Assembly: GCF_019175365.1 (NCBI RefSeq)
Contig: NZ_CP059572.1
Coordinates: 3,038,001 to 3,102,000 of the forward strand
Direction of reading: 5' to 3'
Length of the DNA: 64,000 nt
From: Actinomadura graeca
GTDB lineage: Bacteria > Actinomycetota > Actinomycetes > Streptosporangiales > Streptosporangiaceae
Shown: positions 26,106 through 35,800 of the stretch, one piece after another
Layout of the letters: each line of letters opens with the position of its first letter
Numbering within the stretch: position 1 is the first letter of the stretch
Program-made: the position numbers and the translations under genes
Notes under the pieces: generated by a model
Told to the model about the DNA's origin: nothing
Database searches by the model: none
Seen by the model: only the letters and a program-made list of their open reading frames with translations

Positions 26106-26804
26106 TCAGCTTCCCGCGATGGTCCGCAACAGCACTTCGGGTGAGTCGACCAGATACATGTGGCCGCCCGACAATTCCAGATATGTGAAGTCCGCCTCGG
26201 TGACGTCGCGCCACTGCAGTGCGTGCTCCCTGGTGACCAGGGCGTCCTCTTCACCGCGCAGCGAGGTTACGGGCACACGGAGGTGCGCTTCGGGGGCCGG
26301 CTTGTAGTTCTCGTGCATTGCCACGTCCGCCCGGAGCACGGGCAGGAGCAGCTCCCTCAGGCCCGGATCATCGAAGGCCTCATGCCTGTAACCCGCGAAC
26401 TCCTGCACGCGCTCTAGGAAACCGGCGTCGTCGAGCCCGGTCGCTCTGATGTCACGCCCGTTACACGGGCCGGGTGAACCGCTGACATAGAGGTGCGCCA
26501 AACCCCGGTGGCCGGCCCGCTCGAGTTCACGAGCGATCTCGTAGCAGAGCACGGCACCGAGGCTGTGGCCGAAGAGCCCGAAGCTCGGCATTTCTGCGGT
26601 GAGGTCGGCGATGCGGGTGGCCAGATACGCAGCGGCTTCGATCACGTCTGTGAAGGGATCGTCCAGGAACAGTTCCTCACGTCCCGGCAACTGCATCGGG
26701 AGCACGGTGATTCCGTTCGTCGGTATTTCTGCCCAAGAGCGATAGAAACCGGCCCCACTCCCCGCGAAGGGCAGACACACCAATGGATAGGGCTTGGACG
26801 ACAT
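26106..26804 (-). CDS. Type II thioesterase
   Basis: 232 residues, alpha/beta hydrolase of the TEII group that clears misprimed carrier domains. Motifs: PFAGSGAGFYRSW near the start, nucleophile GHSLGA and catalytic His in LSGGHMYLV. ATG 26804 follows GAGGAG. It is the second of two TEII genes in tandem, 19 bases after the first; two copies in one small cluster is unusual and one may serve the off-line C*-A-T protein. Confidence 0.93.
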   Translation of the reverse strand: MSSKPYPLVCLPFAGSGAGFYRSWAEIPTNGITVLPMQLPGREELFLDDPFTDVIEAAAYLATRIADLTAEMPSFGLFGHSLGAVLCYEIARELERAGHRGLAHLYVSGSPGPCNGRDIRATGLDDAGFLERVQEFAGYRHEAFDDPGLRELLLPVLRADVAMHENYKPAPEAHLRVPVTSLRGEEDALVTREHALQWRDVTEADFTYLELSGGHMYLVDSPEVLLRTIAGS

Positions 26805-26823
26805 GGTCTCCTCATTCTCTGTC

Positions 26824-27567
26824 TCAGCGCAGGGCCTCAGCCCGCTCCAGAAGATCGGCGAGTATTTCGGATGCATGTGGCAGCAGATAGAAGTGATCGC
26901 CGGAAAAGCGCCGGAAAACGCACTCCGCCGAGGTCACCTCCCGCCACCCCGCGAGCTCCTCGGTGGTTGCTTCGGTGTCCTGATCGGCGCTGTACACGAC
27001 GATGGGGAGATCACAAGGATGGTCGTGCGCGTGTCGATAGGTCTCGAGGAGGCGATAGTCGTTGCGCACGATCGGCAGGATGTGGTCGCGCAAATCCTGA
27101 TCCGCCAAGGCTGCGGCGCTCCCTCCGACCTTGGCCAGTTCCGCCACGAGCCCCTCGTCGTCGCACAGGTGGATTCCGCCTGCGCGCTGAATGTGCGGGG
27201 CGGGTAGCGCCGAGACCGCGAGCAAAGCCGGTCGACCATTGCCGGGACGGAGTCGTCGGGCGGTCTCGTAGGCAACCACCGCTCCCATACTGTGGCCAAA
27301 GAACACGGTAGGGACGATCGGCAGAGACCCGATCTCATCGACAAGCCCGTCGGCGAGCAGCACCGCATCGCCGACCAGCGGATCGGCAAGGCGGTCCTCC
27401 CTGCCGGGGTACTGCACCGCCAGCAGTTCCACGCCGTGGGGCACCCTTCGCTGCCAGGGCGCGAAGAAGCGCGCCGCGCCACCGGCGTGGGGAAAGCAGA
27501 CAACGCGTGTGCGGGCCCCGCGTCCAGTCCTGAGCGAACGCAGGCTCGGAGCGTCCACAAATGGCAT
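26824..27567 (-). CDS. Type II thioesterase
   Basis: 247 residues. PHAGGAARFFAPWQ near the start, nucleophile GHSMGA and catalytic His in FSGDHFYLL. ATG 27567 follows AAAGGG; an upstream in-frame start lacks a good ribosome-binding site. The two TEIIs share the fold but differ clearly in sequence, so they are not a recent duplication. Confidence 0.93.
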   Translation of the reverse strand: MPFVDAPSLRSLRTGRGARTRVVCFPHAGGAARFFAPWQRRVPHGVELLAVQYPGREDRLADPLVGDAVLLADGLVDEIGSLPIVPTVFFGHSMGAVVAYETARRLRPGNGRPALLAVSALPAPHIQRAGGIHLCDDEGLVAELAKVGGSAAALADQDLRDHILPIVRNDYRLLETYRHAHDHPCDLPIVVYSADQDTEATTEELAGWREVTSAECVFRRFSGDHFYLLPHASEILADLLERAEALR

Positions 27568-27604
27568 CGATTCGCCCTTTTCACATACTTCGCTTTCACA
27601 ATGC

Positions 27605-28756
27605 TCAGCAGTTGAGGAATGCTCTGACGCCCTGCAACTCACTGCGCTCCGACGGGCTCGCCTTTTCTATGAACTTCTTGAGGTAGTTCGCACCCTCTGT
27701 GCCTCCTGATCCGGTGCGTTCGGCCGTCAGATATCTGATTGCAAAACCATAATGACGTCCGCGCCATTGACGCAGCACCTGCAGCAGCTCGTTAAAATTA
27801 TGCTCGATTTCTTGGTCATCCCCGGACCGGACCCGTCCGCCCAGCCTCTCCCACTCCTCGGCGAGGATTCCGCGCAGCCCAGAAAGGTGGTCGAACTGCT
27901 CGAAGATCAGTTGCTTCTCCGGGTCGAGGCCGTACAGCACGATCTCCATGGCGTGATAGTTCATGGACTGCACGGCGCTGGCGTCACCTGTCTCGTCACG
28001 GAAACCCATGAAACGCTCGGGCGACATGGTCCACAGCACGCCGAATACCTCGTTCAGCAGCGTGGCCGCGAGCGTGGCCTGCCGAAGCCTGACCCGTGCC
28101 TCCTGTACGTCGCTTGCGCGGACTTCGGCGGACCTCAGCACGAACGAACGGACCAGAAAGAAGATCATCTCGCAGGCGTGCACGGACCTGAGGAAGAGAT
28201 GTTCATCGTGTTTGTCGGACTCCGGGAAGTCTGTACACCGGGCCAGCACGAATCGGTTCCAGCGCCTCCGTGGGTCGAACCGCCGTCGTCGTAAGACCGC
28301 CAGTAGCGCGAGATCGCCCGCCGGATCGAGGGTCAGCTCGTACACCCGGTCCAGAAGAGCCCGTAGTCTTCGCCGCCGTTCCATCGAGACAGCCGGGTCG
28401 ATCGCGCCGTCCGGCGGTCGCCTTTCCACCTCGAGCAGATCGCAGAGCGTGACGGCCAAGGCCTCTGCGGCGCCGGTGATCGGGTCGTCCGGGTATCGGG
28501 CCAAGAACCAGTTGTAGACGTGCAAATTGGTATACCGGTAGTACCTTGGAATCGGCGATCCTCGGCTGAACGGGCGGGTCAGCAGTTCGAGCAGCTCTGC
28601 TTCGGTATCGCTTTCCGCTCCATCGCAGACCGCCGCCGCGGCCTCGTCGTAGAAGCGGGACAGTTCATCGAGCCGTTGGGGTGTGAGCGCCGCGCGGCCT
28701 CTTTCGCACTGAATTCTGATAATATGCTCGCATCTTTCGGGTAGGCGCAGCGACAA
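27605..28756 (-). CDS. Tryptophan 2,3-dioxygenase-superfamily heme protein
   Basis: 383 residues, longer than a catabolic TDO (about 280). Family landmarks are kept: DEHLFLRSVHACEMIFF (distal His region; TDOs read DE..FI..HQ..ELWF), TGDASAVQSMNYHAMEIVLYG, and RQWRGRHYGFAIRYL with the proximal heme His, then GTEGANYLKKF. The start is TTG 28756, supported by GGAGGTGA at ideal spacing and a family-like start MSLRLPERCEHII. It lies between the methyltransferase and the thioesterases. No kynureninase or kynurenine formamidase is nearby. I recall that the argyrin cluster has a TDO homologue for 4-methoxytryptophan, so an indole 4-hydroxylase role is proposed; kynurenine formation is the alternative. 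Confidence 0.8.
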   Translation of the reverse strand: MSLRLPERCEHIIRIQCERGRAALTPQRLDELSRFYDEAAAAVCDGAESDTEAELLELLTRPFSRGSPIPRYYRYTNLHVYNWFLARYPDDPITGAAEALAVTLCDLLEVERRPPDGAIDPAVSMERRRRLRALLDRVYELTLDPAGDLALLAVLRRRRFDPRRRWNRFVLARCTDFPESDKHDEHLFLRSVHACEMIFFLVRSFVLRSAEVRASDVQEARVRLRQATLAATLLNEVFGVLWTMSPERFMGFRDETGDASAVQSMNYHAMEIVLYGLDPEKQLIFEQFDHLSGLRGILAEEWERLGGRVRSGDDQEIEHNFNELLQVLRQWRGRHYGFAIRYLTAERTGSGGTEGANYLKKFIEKASPSERSELQGVRAFLNC

Positions 28757-28810
28757 TGGGTCACCTCCGCAGGAAGCAGGCGGTTTGAGAAGCTCGGGAA
28801 TTGGCCGCTC

Positions 28811-29815
28811 CTAGGCGGGCCGACGTGCCATGACGAGGTGTTTGTCCCCATCGGTGCGACGCACTTCGCATTCGGCGAATCCCGCCGATTCGAGCAGCTC
28901 GATGTACTCCCGAGCCGATCGGTGGCGTCCCTGCGTCTCCACATGCATCGAAAGGTTCATTACCGCAGCACCGATGGGGCCGCTGCGGTCGTCGGCGAAC
29001 AGGCGCTCCATCACCAGGATCCGGCCGCCCGGTACGCACGCCTCGAAGGCCGAACGCACCAGCTCACGACAGGCGGCGTCGGTCCAGTCCGAGAGGATGT
29101 AACCGAAGGCGACGCAGTCACCTTGGGGCAGCGGGTCCCGGAAGAAGTCCCCCGCTCTGAAGGCCAGGCGTCCCTCTAGTCCGTACTCACGTCGTCTGGC
29201 CTTCAAGAACGGCTCGACCTCTGGCAGGTCGAAAACGGTGGCCCGCAGCGTCGGATTGCGGCGCAGTGCGGCGATGGCGAACGGGCCGCAGGCCCCGCCG
29301 ACGTCGATGAGCCGCGTCACCGAGCCCAGGTCGGCGAGGTCGGCCAGGCGTCCGGACGCGTGGTGGCTCAACTGCCACATGGCGGCCATGAACCGCTCGG
29401 TCGACGGCCCGTCCCGGTAGATACGGGTGAACGCATCCGGCATCCCCGCGTCCACCACCTCCTTGCCGCGACGCAGGTACTCGTCCAGCAGCTCCAGCTG
29501 GCGAGACGCGTCGGTCACCAAATGGTCGACGAATCCGCCCAGATAGCGATCGGCGTCCGGGACGAGGAAGGCCGTCACCGCGGCAGGGAGGCCGTATCGG
29601 CCGCCTCCCGCCTCTTCCAGTAGGCCGAGCACTTTCAGCAGCAGCATCAACCGCTCCAGGGTCTCGGCGTCGAGCCCGAGGTCGGCGGCGATGGCCGACG
29701 CGGTCGCCGGGCCGTGGCGCGACAGGTGGGTGAATACACCGTGCCGGTCGGCCAAGCGCAGGGCATGCGTGCCATAGATTCCGAACACAGTGCTCTCGAG
29801 TCGAGCCGGGATCAT
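28811..29815 (-). CDS. SAM-dependent O-methyltransferase (acetylserotonin/hydroxyindole OMT family)
   Basis: 334 residues. An N-terminal dimerisation and winged-helix part (to about 110) precedes a Rossmann methyltransferase with LIDVGGACGPFAIAAL as SAM motif, ATVFDLPEVEPF, the FRAGDFFRDPLP segment and GYILSDWTDAACRELV, where the usual catalytic His-Asp pair (LHDW) reads LSDW. The missing His is worth noting for mechanism, and leaves C-methylation possible, as in phenylpyruvate methyltransferases of this family. It overlaps the last synthetase gene (ATGA). With the TDO-like gene it could make 4-methoxytryptophan. Confidence 0.85.
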   Translation of the reverse strand: MIPARLESTVFGIYGTHALRLADRHGVFTHLSRHGPATASAIAADLGLDAETLERLMLLLKVLGLLEEAGGGRYGLPAAVTAFLVPDADRYLGGFVDHLVTDASRQLELLDEYLRRGKEVVDAGMPDAFTRIYRDGPSTERFMAAMWQLSHHASGRLADLADLGSVTRLIDVGGACGPFAIAALRRNPTLRATVFDLPEVEPFLKARRREYGLEGRLAFRAGDFFRDPLPQGDCVAFGYILSDWTDAACRELVRSAFEACVPGGRILVMERLFADDRSGPIGAAVMNLSMHVETQGRHRSAREYIELLESAGFAECEVRRTDGDKHLVMARRPA

Positions 29816-32800
29816 CTCGCCACTCCGAAGAAGTCGGTAACGTCCGCGGCGATCAGTTCGACCGACGGCGGCCGTAGGAGGCTGCCATGGTCGCCCGGGA
29901 GCCGCCGCAGGGACAGCCCGGCGGGAAGGCCCTGCCAGCCGTTGTACTCGTCGTCGAACAGCACCGGGTCGACCTCGCCCCGGTCGATGGGTTTGAAGAG
30001 CAGGACGTCGATGTCCGCCCTCGTCGCGGTGCTCGCCCGCAGCAATCGGTCACTCTCCCGGATATCGTTCTCCATGAAGCGGTCGAAATGCTCACCGGTT
30101 CGCCGACGGCGTTCCAGTAGGTCACCGACGTCGAAGGCAGAGAGCGCCTCGGCCCGCGGGCCCATGTTGTGGGCGTCGAGGATCACGACACCCGCGACGC
30201 TCTCCCCCGATTCCCTGAGGACCTGTCCGATCTCGTAGGCCAGCGTGCCGCCGAATGACCAGCCCAGCAGACGATACGGGCCTTCGGGCAGATGCCCCTT
30301 GATGAGCCGGGCGTACTCCTCTGCTGTCTCCCGTAGCGATCCGAACCGATGCTCCAGGTCATCGAAGGACGGGTTGTTCACCCCCACGCAGCGCAGGTCC
30401 GGAAGCAGGTCCACCAGGGGCTGGTAGCAGTACGCCATGCCGCCAGCCGGGTGGATCATGCAGAGGGCCGGCCCATCTATGCTCGGCGGTGACACGGCTC
30501 CGGCGCCGAACTCGATGAACGTCGGGAGCGTCGGGCCGCCTCCGGCCCGGCTCACCAACTCCGCCAGCCGTTCGACGGTGCGGCATTGGAAGATGTCGGC
30601 CACCCGGATGTCCAGGTCGAACTCTCGCTCGATGTCCCCGGCCAGCCGGACGGCGAGCACGGAGCTGCCCCCGGAGGCGAAGAAGTCGTCTCGCAGACCC
30701 GGCGCGGGCCCGCCGAGAACAGCCCGCCACAACCCCCGCAGCGCGTACTCGACCGAGGTCATCATGATGGGATCGTCGGGACGGTCGGAGGTCACCCGAT
30801 CGGCGGCGAGGGCGCGAAGCGCGGTGACGTCCACCTTCCGATTAGGTGTGAGCGGCAACTCCGACAGCACCACGTATTGGGTCGGTCGCAGGTACTCGGG
30901 CAGATGCTCGTCGGCATGGCGGCCGGCGTCGTGGGCCAGGCGGTCGTCGCGACCATCATCCCCGGCCGAATCGCCCGCCGGATCGCCCTTCTGAATGAAC
31001 GCGACCAACCGGGCATGCTCCCCCGAACCGAGTGTGGTCACGACAGCCCGCTCGACACCGGCGACTGCGGACAGCGTCACCTCGACCTCACCGGGTTCGA
31101 TCCGGAACCCCCGGATCTTGACCTGCGCGTCGCGGCGGCCGAGGAACTCCAGGGTCCCGTCGGCGCGCACTCTGACCAGGTCACCGGTCCGATAGAAGCG
31201 AGTACCGGTTTCAGGGTCGGTCCCGAACGCCGCCGCGTCCAGGTCAGGGCGTCCGAGGTAGCCAGCGGAGAGCCCGGCTCCCGCCAGATGCAGTTCTCCC
31301 ACCACGCCTTTCGGCACCGACCTGCCGGAATCATCCAGAACGTACGCCTGCGTGTTGGGTAGCGGACAGCCGAGGTGCACGCGTTCATGGCGGGTCAACC
31401 GAGCAGCGGTACTCCAGATGGTGGCCTCGGTAGGGCCGTAGACGTTCCATGCGGCGTCCGTCTCCTCGCCGAGCCGGTCCGCGAGGGTCTGCGGCAAGGC
31501 CTCGCCACCGACGACCGCGGTGAAGCCCCGAGGGCCGCTCCACCCGGTGTCCATCAGTGTCTGCCATGTGGCCGGGGTGGCTTGGAGGACGTTGATGTCG
31601 TGCCGATCCAGCCACTTTAGGAGCGAGTGCGGGTCTCGCTGGGCCGGCTCGTCTGCCACGACAACGGTTCCCCCGACGCTGAGCGGGAGAAGCAGCTCCA
31701 GCACCGAGATGTCGAACGCGATGGTGGTGATCGCCAGAAGGCGGCAGGCCGCGCCGAGACCGAGGACTTCGGCCATCCCCCGCAGGCAGTTGACCAGGCT
31801 CCCATGAGAGATCACCACGCCTTTGGGGCGGCCGGTGGACCCCGAAGTGTAGATGGTGTACGCGACCGTGGCGGGGCCGATCTCCACGGATTCGGGCGGT
31901 CCACCCGTTGCGGTAATGGTTTCCCAGGTCACGCAGGGCAGCACGGAGAAGCCTGGATCGCCCAGAGCCACGCGGGCCCCGCAGTCGTCAATGACGTACG
32001 CGATCCGCTTGGCCGGGTGTTCAGCGTCCACGGGTACGAAGAAGGCTCCGGCCCGCAGGATCCCGATCAGCGCTGCCGGAAGCCTGCGGTCGCGGGGCAA
32101 CGCCACGACGACCGGTTCGCCAGGGGTCACGCCTTGCCGCCGGAGGCCGATGGCCACTCGGTCTGCAAGCTCCGACAACTCGCGGTAGCTCAGCCGGCCC
32201 TGTGCGTCCTCGACAGCGGTGCAGTCGGGGACACGTCGGACCCACTCGGCGACCAGGTCGGCCGTCAGCTCGGGCCCATAGTCGCGGACGGGTCCGGAAC
32301 CGATGCCCCGCAGGGATTCGCGGGTCTTCACGGACACCATGCGGAGGTCGCGCACCGGGCCGTCGGGACAGGAGACGACGGACCGCAGGCATGTCTCGAA
32401 CCCCTCCAGCCACTCCTCGACCGTGGCCGAGGTAAGGACCGAGGTGGCATGGTCGGCGCGCAGGAACGGCCCTCCAACGCCGCCGGTCTGGACGTGCAAC
32501 GACAGGTCGAACTTGGCGGTGTCTGCGTCGAGCGTCAGCAGCTCGGCGGTGACACCGCCGAGGTCGAGCCGCCCGGGAAGATCGTCGGCGAGGGTGAACA
32601 TCGTTTGGAAAACCGGAGTACGGCTGAGATCCCGGGCCACGTCCAGATGGTCGACCAGAAGCTCGAACGGCAGATCCTGGTTGTCCTGGGCGGTGACGAC
32701 CGTCTCCCGAACTCTGGCGACAAGGTCGGTGAAACGCTCGGTCTCGTCGTAGCGCAGTCGCAAAACGAGGGTGTTGGCCAGCAGGCCGACCAGCCGATCG

Positions 32801-35800
32801 GTTCCCAGATAGTGTCGTCCCGCGACCGGCGTGCCCACCACGACGTCGTCACTGGCCGCCATCCGGCCCAGCCACACTTGGAAGGCCGTCAGGTACAGCA
32901 CGAACTCCGTGACACCGCAGTCGGCGGCCAGCTGCCGCAGGGCCGAGCGCAGGTCTTCGGCCAACGGACGGAACGTGGTGACGCCGCTGTAATCCTGTAC
33001 AGGCGGCCGAGGGTGATCGGTCGGCAGCTCCAGCCGCTCGGGAGCACCGGCGAGTTGGGCCTTCCAGAACGCCAGTTGCTCATCGATCCGATCGGCTCCG
33101 ATCTCTCGCTGCCAGCTGGCGTAGTCGACATAGCGCAGCGGCACCGGCGAGAGCGTCTCGCCACGGGACAGGGCGGCGAGCTCCGACAGCAGAAGTTCAG
33201 CGGACCAGCCGTCCACTGCGATGTGGTGAAGGCAGACCAAGAGGACGCTGTGCTCGTCGTCCAACAGCACGTGCCTGGCCCGCAGATTCCCCCCGGCCGT
33301 CAGGGCGAACGGCCGGGCCAGGTCGCCGGCCGCCAGACGGCGCCACTCGCGCTCACCACTCGGGTGGTCCAGTTCGCGCAGATCGCTGATCTCGACGTTG
33401 ACGGGCGTCGCCTCGAGGATCCGCTGCACGGGTCCGCGAATCCCCTCGACATAGGCGGTCCGCAACACCTCGTGGCGTTTCGACAGAGCGGACAGGTACC
33501 GACCGAGTTCTACGGTCGACACACGTCCGGTCAGTCTGAGGACCAGCGGAACATGGTAGGCCGGGTTGCCCTCGGTCAGCCGGTCGAGGAACCACATCCG
33601 TCCCTGCGCGAACGACAATGGCCACTCCGACCGGTTCGCTGCGGGTGGGATGGGTTCCGCCGGTTGCCGTCGGCCCTCAGGGTCCACGACGTTCTTGGCG
33701 GCCAACGCCTCGTCGACGCTTTCGGCGACCTCGCGCAGCGTGCTCCGCTCGAATATCCGCCGCACCGGCACCTCGACACCGAAGTGTCCGGTGATCGCGT
33801 GACCGAGCTTGACCGCTCGCAGCGAGTTGCCACGTAGGAGGAAGAACCCGTCGTCCGGCCCGACCGTCTCCACCCCCAAAAGGTCGGTCCAGATCGCGGC
33901 CAGCCTCCGCTGGGTAGCGGTGCGCAGACTCGACGGGTCCCGGCGCAGGAAGTCGTCCGCTTCGGGCGGCGGAAGGTCACGCGGCTGGAGCTTCGAACTC
34001 CTCCGGTTCAGAGGCAGCTCGTCCAAAAGTACGTAGACCTCGGGAACCAGGTGAGCACTGAGCCGCTCGGCCAGGTGGTCTCTCACATCTAGCCGTAACC
34101 TCGCGCGTGCCTCGTCCGCGACAAGGTCGGTCTCGTCTTCGGGTACGACATACGCGATGAGGTACGGGGCATTCCGTCCCTCAGTGGAGACGACCGCCGC
34201 GGCGCGCAGCACCTTCCGGTGGGTACGGAGCGTCCGGACGATCACGTCGAAATCCACCCGCCGACCACGCAGCTTGATCTGGTCGTCGCGGCGACCCTCG
34301 AAGACCAGGTTGCCGTCGGGCAGGCAACGACCCATGTCTCCGGTCCGATGAATCCGCACCGACTTGCCGCCCGGGCCGAGCGGAAGGGTCGTGAACCGCT
34401 CGGCGTCCAGCTCCGGTCGGTTCAGGTAGCCGAGCGCCAGCCCTGCGCCGGCGACGCAGATCTCGCCGATCATGCCGGGAGGCAGGGGCTGTCCCGCGTC
34501 GTCCAGGATGTGGATCTGCAGGTTGGACAGCGCGGACCCCACCGTTCGGGCCGGGAGCCCGGCCCGGTGGACGAAGCTGGTGGTCAGGACCGTCACCTCT
34601 CCGAGCCCGTAGTTGTCGGTCACCACCGGTACACGCGCCGCCAAGGTGGCGCGCAGGCCGGATGGGCACGGCTCGCCCCACAGCAAGAGCGTTCTGACGT
34701 CGGGAAGGGCGGCTACCGGAAGGGTCTCGGCGACGCTGGGCGGCAGACCGACCACGGTCACGCCGGGTTCATGCAGTGCCGCAATGCCCACGTCCGTCGA
34801 GCCGCAGGTGTCGTGTGTTCGCGGGAGCCGTAGTTCGGCACCGTTGGCGAGCGCGGTCGTCCACTCCCACACCGAGGCGTCACACGTGGCGGCGGAGAAC
34901 TGGAGAACGACACTGCCGGGTCCGATCCCCAGGGAGTCCCGATGATTCAACGCAAGGTTGACGATGCCACGGTGCGGCAGACGGACCCCCTTGGGATCTC
35001 CTGTAGTGCCGGAGGTGTAGATCACGCATGCCAGGTCGTCCGGATCCACGCCAGAATCGAAGTCGGTCTCATCCAGTCCCGGCAGTTCCGGCTCGATCTG
35101 CTCCCAGACCAGAAGCCGGTCATCGGAGCCGAAGCCCACTGCCACGGCAGCGTGTGCCAGCAGCAGAGAGGCTCCTGCGTCGGCAAGCGTGTGCCTCCGG
35201 TCTGATACCGGGGCGTCCGTGTCGATCGACACGTAGGCGGCACCTGCCTTGACGACCGCCAGCCAGGCCACGACCCGTTCGATCGAACGCCTCATGCAGA
35301 GGGCGACTACGTCACCATGCCCCGCCCCGGCGGCCTGCAACCTCCGGGCGAGCTGGTTGGCCGTGGCGTTTAGCCAGGCGTAGTCCCAGGTCTGTCCACC
35401 GTGACGTAGCGCGACGACTCTCGGAGTCGTCGCGGCGCGCAGTTCGATCAGTTGGTGAACGGTGCGCACCTGCAGATAGTCCGGTCGTGACCGGAACCAG
35501 CCGGCCATCCGGCTACGCTGTCCGGTAGAGAGCAACGGCGCGGACTCGACCGCCTGCTCGCAATCGTCGGCCATCGCCGTCAGGCACGCGACATAACTTT
35601 CGGCCAGTTCGACCACCGAGTCGTCGTCATAGAGCTCGACGGGGTATTCCAGCCGGAACTCGATACGGCCGTCTCGCTCGCCGGCGAACAGCATCTGATC
35701 GAATCTGACCGCGATCTCGGGGGACGGCCTCAACATCGTTTCGAGGCCGTGTAGGCCGAGCGGCTGCCCACTTTCCCCCCAGGTGAAGAGCACCTGGGAG

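Noticed and set aside
27605..28756. Ordinary kynurenine-pathway dioxygenase
   Set aside because: Length, divergence and the absence of kynurenine genes argue against it, although it is not excluded as a source of a Kyn building block.
31627..33837. Plus-strand open frame of 736 codons opposite the synthetase gene
   Set aside because: Antisense of well-defined C, A and T domains; no family motif of its own.
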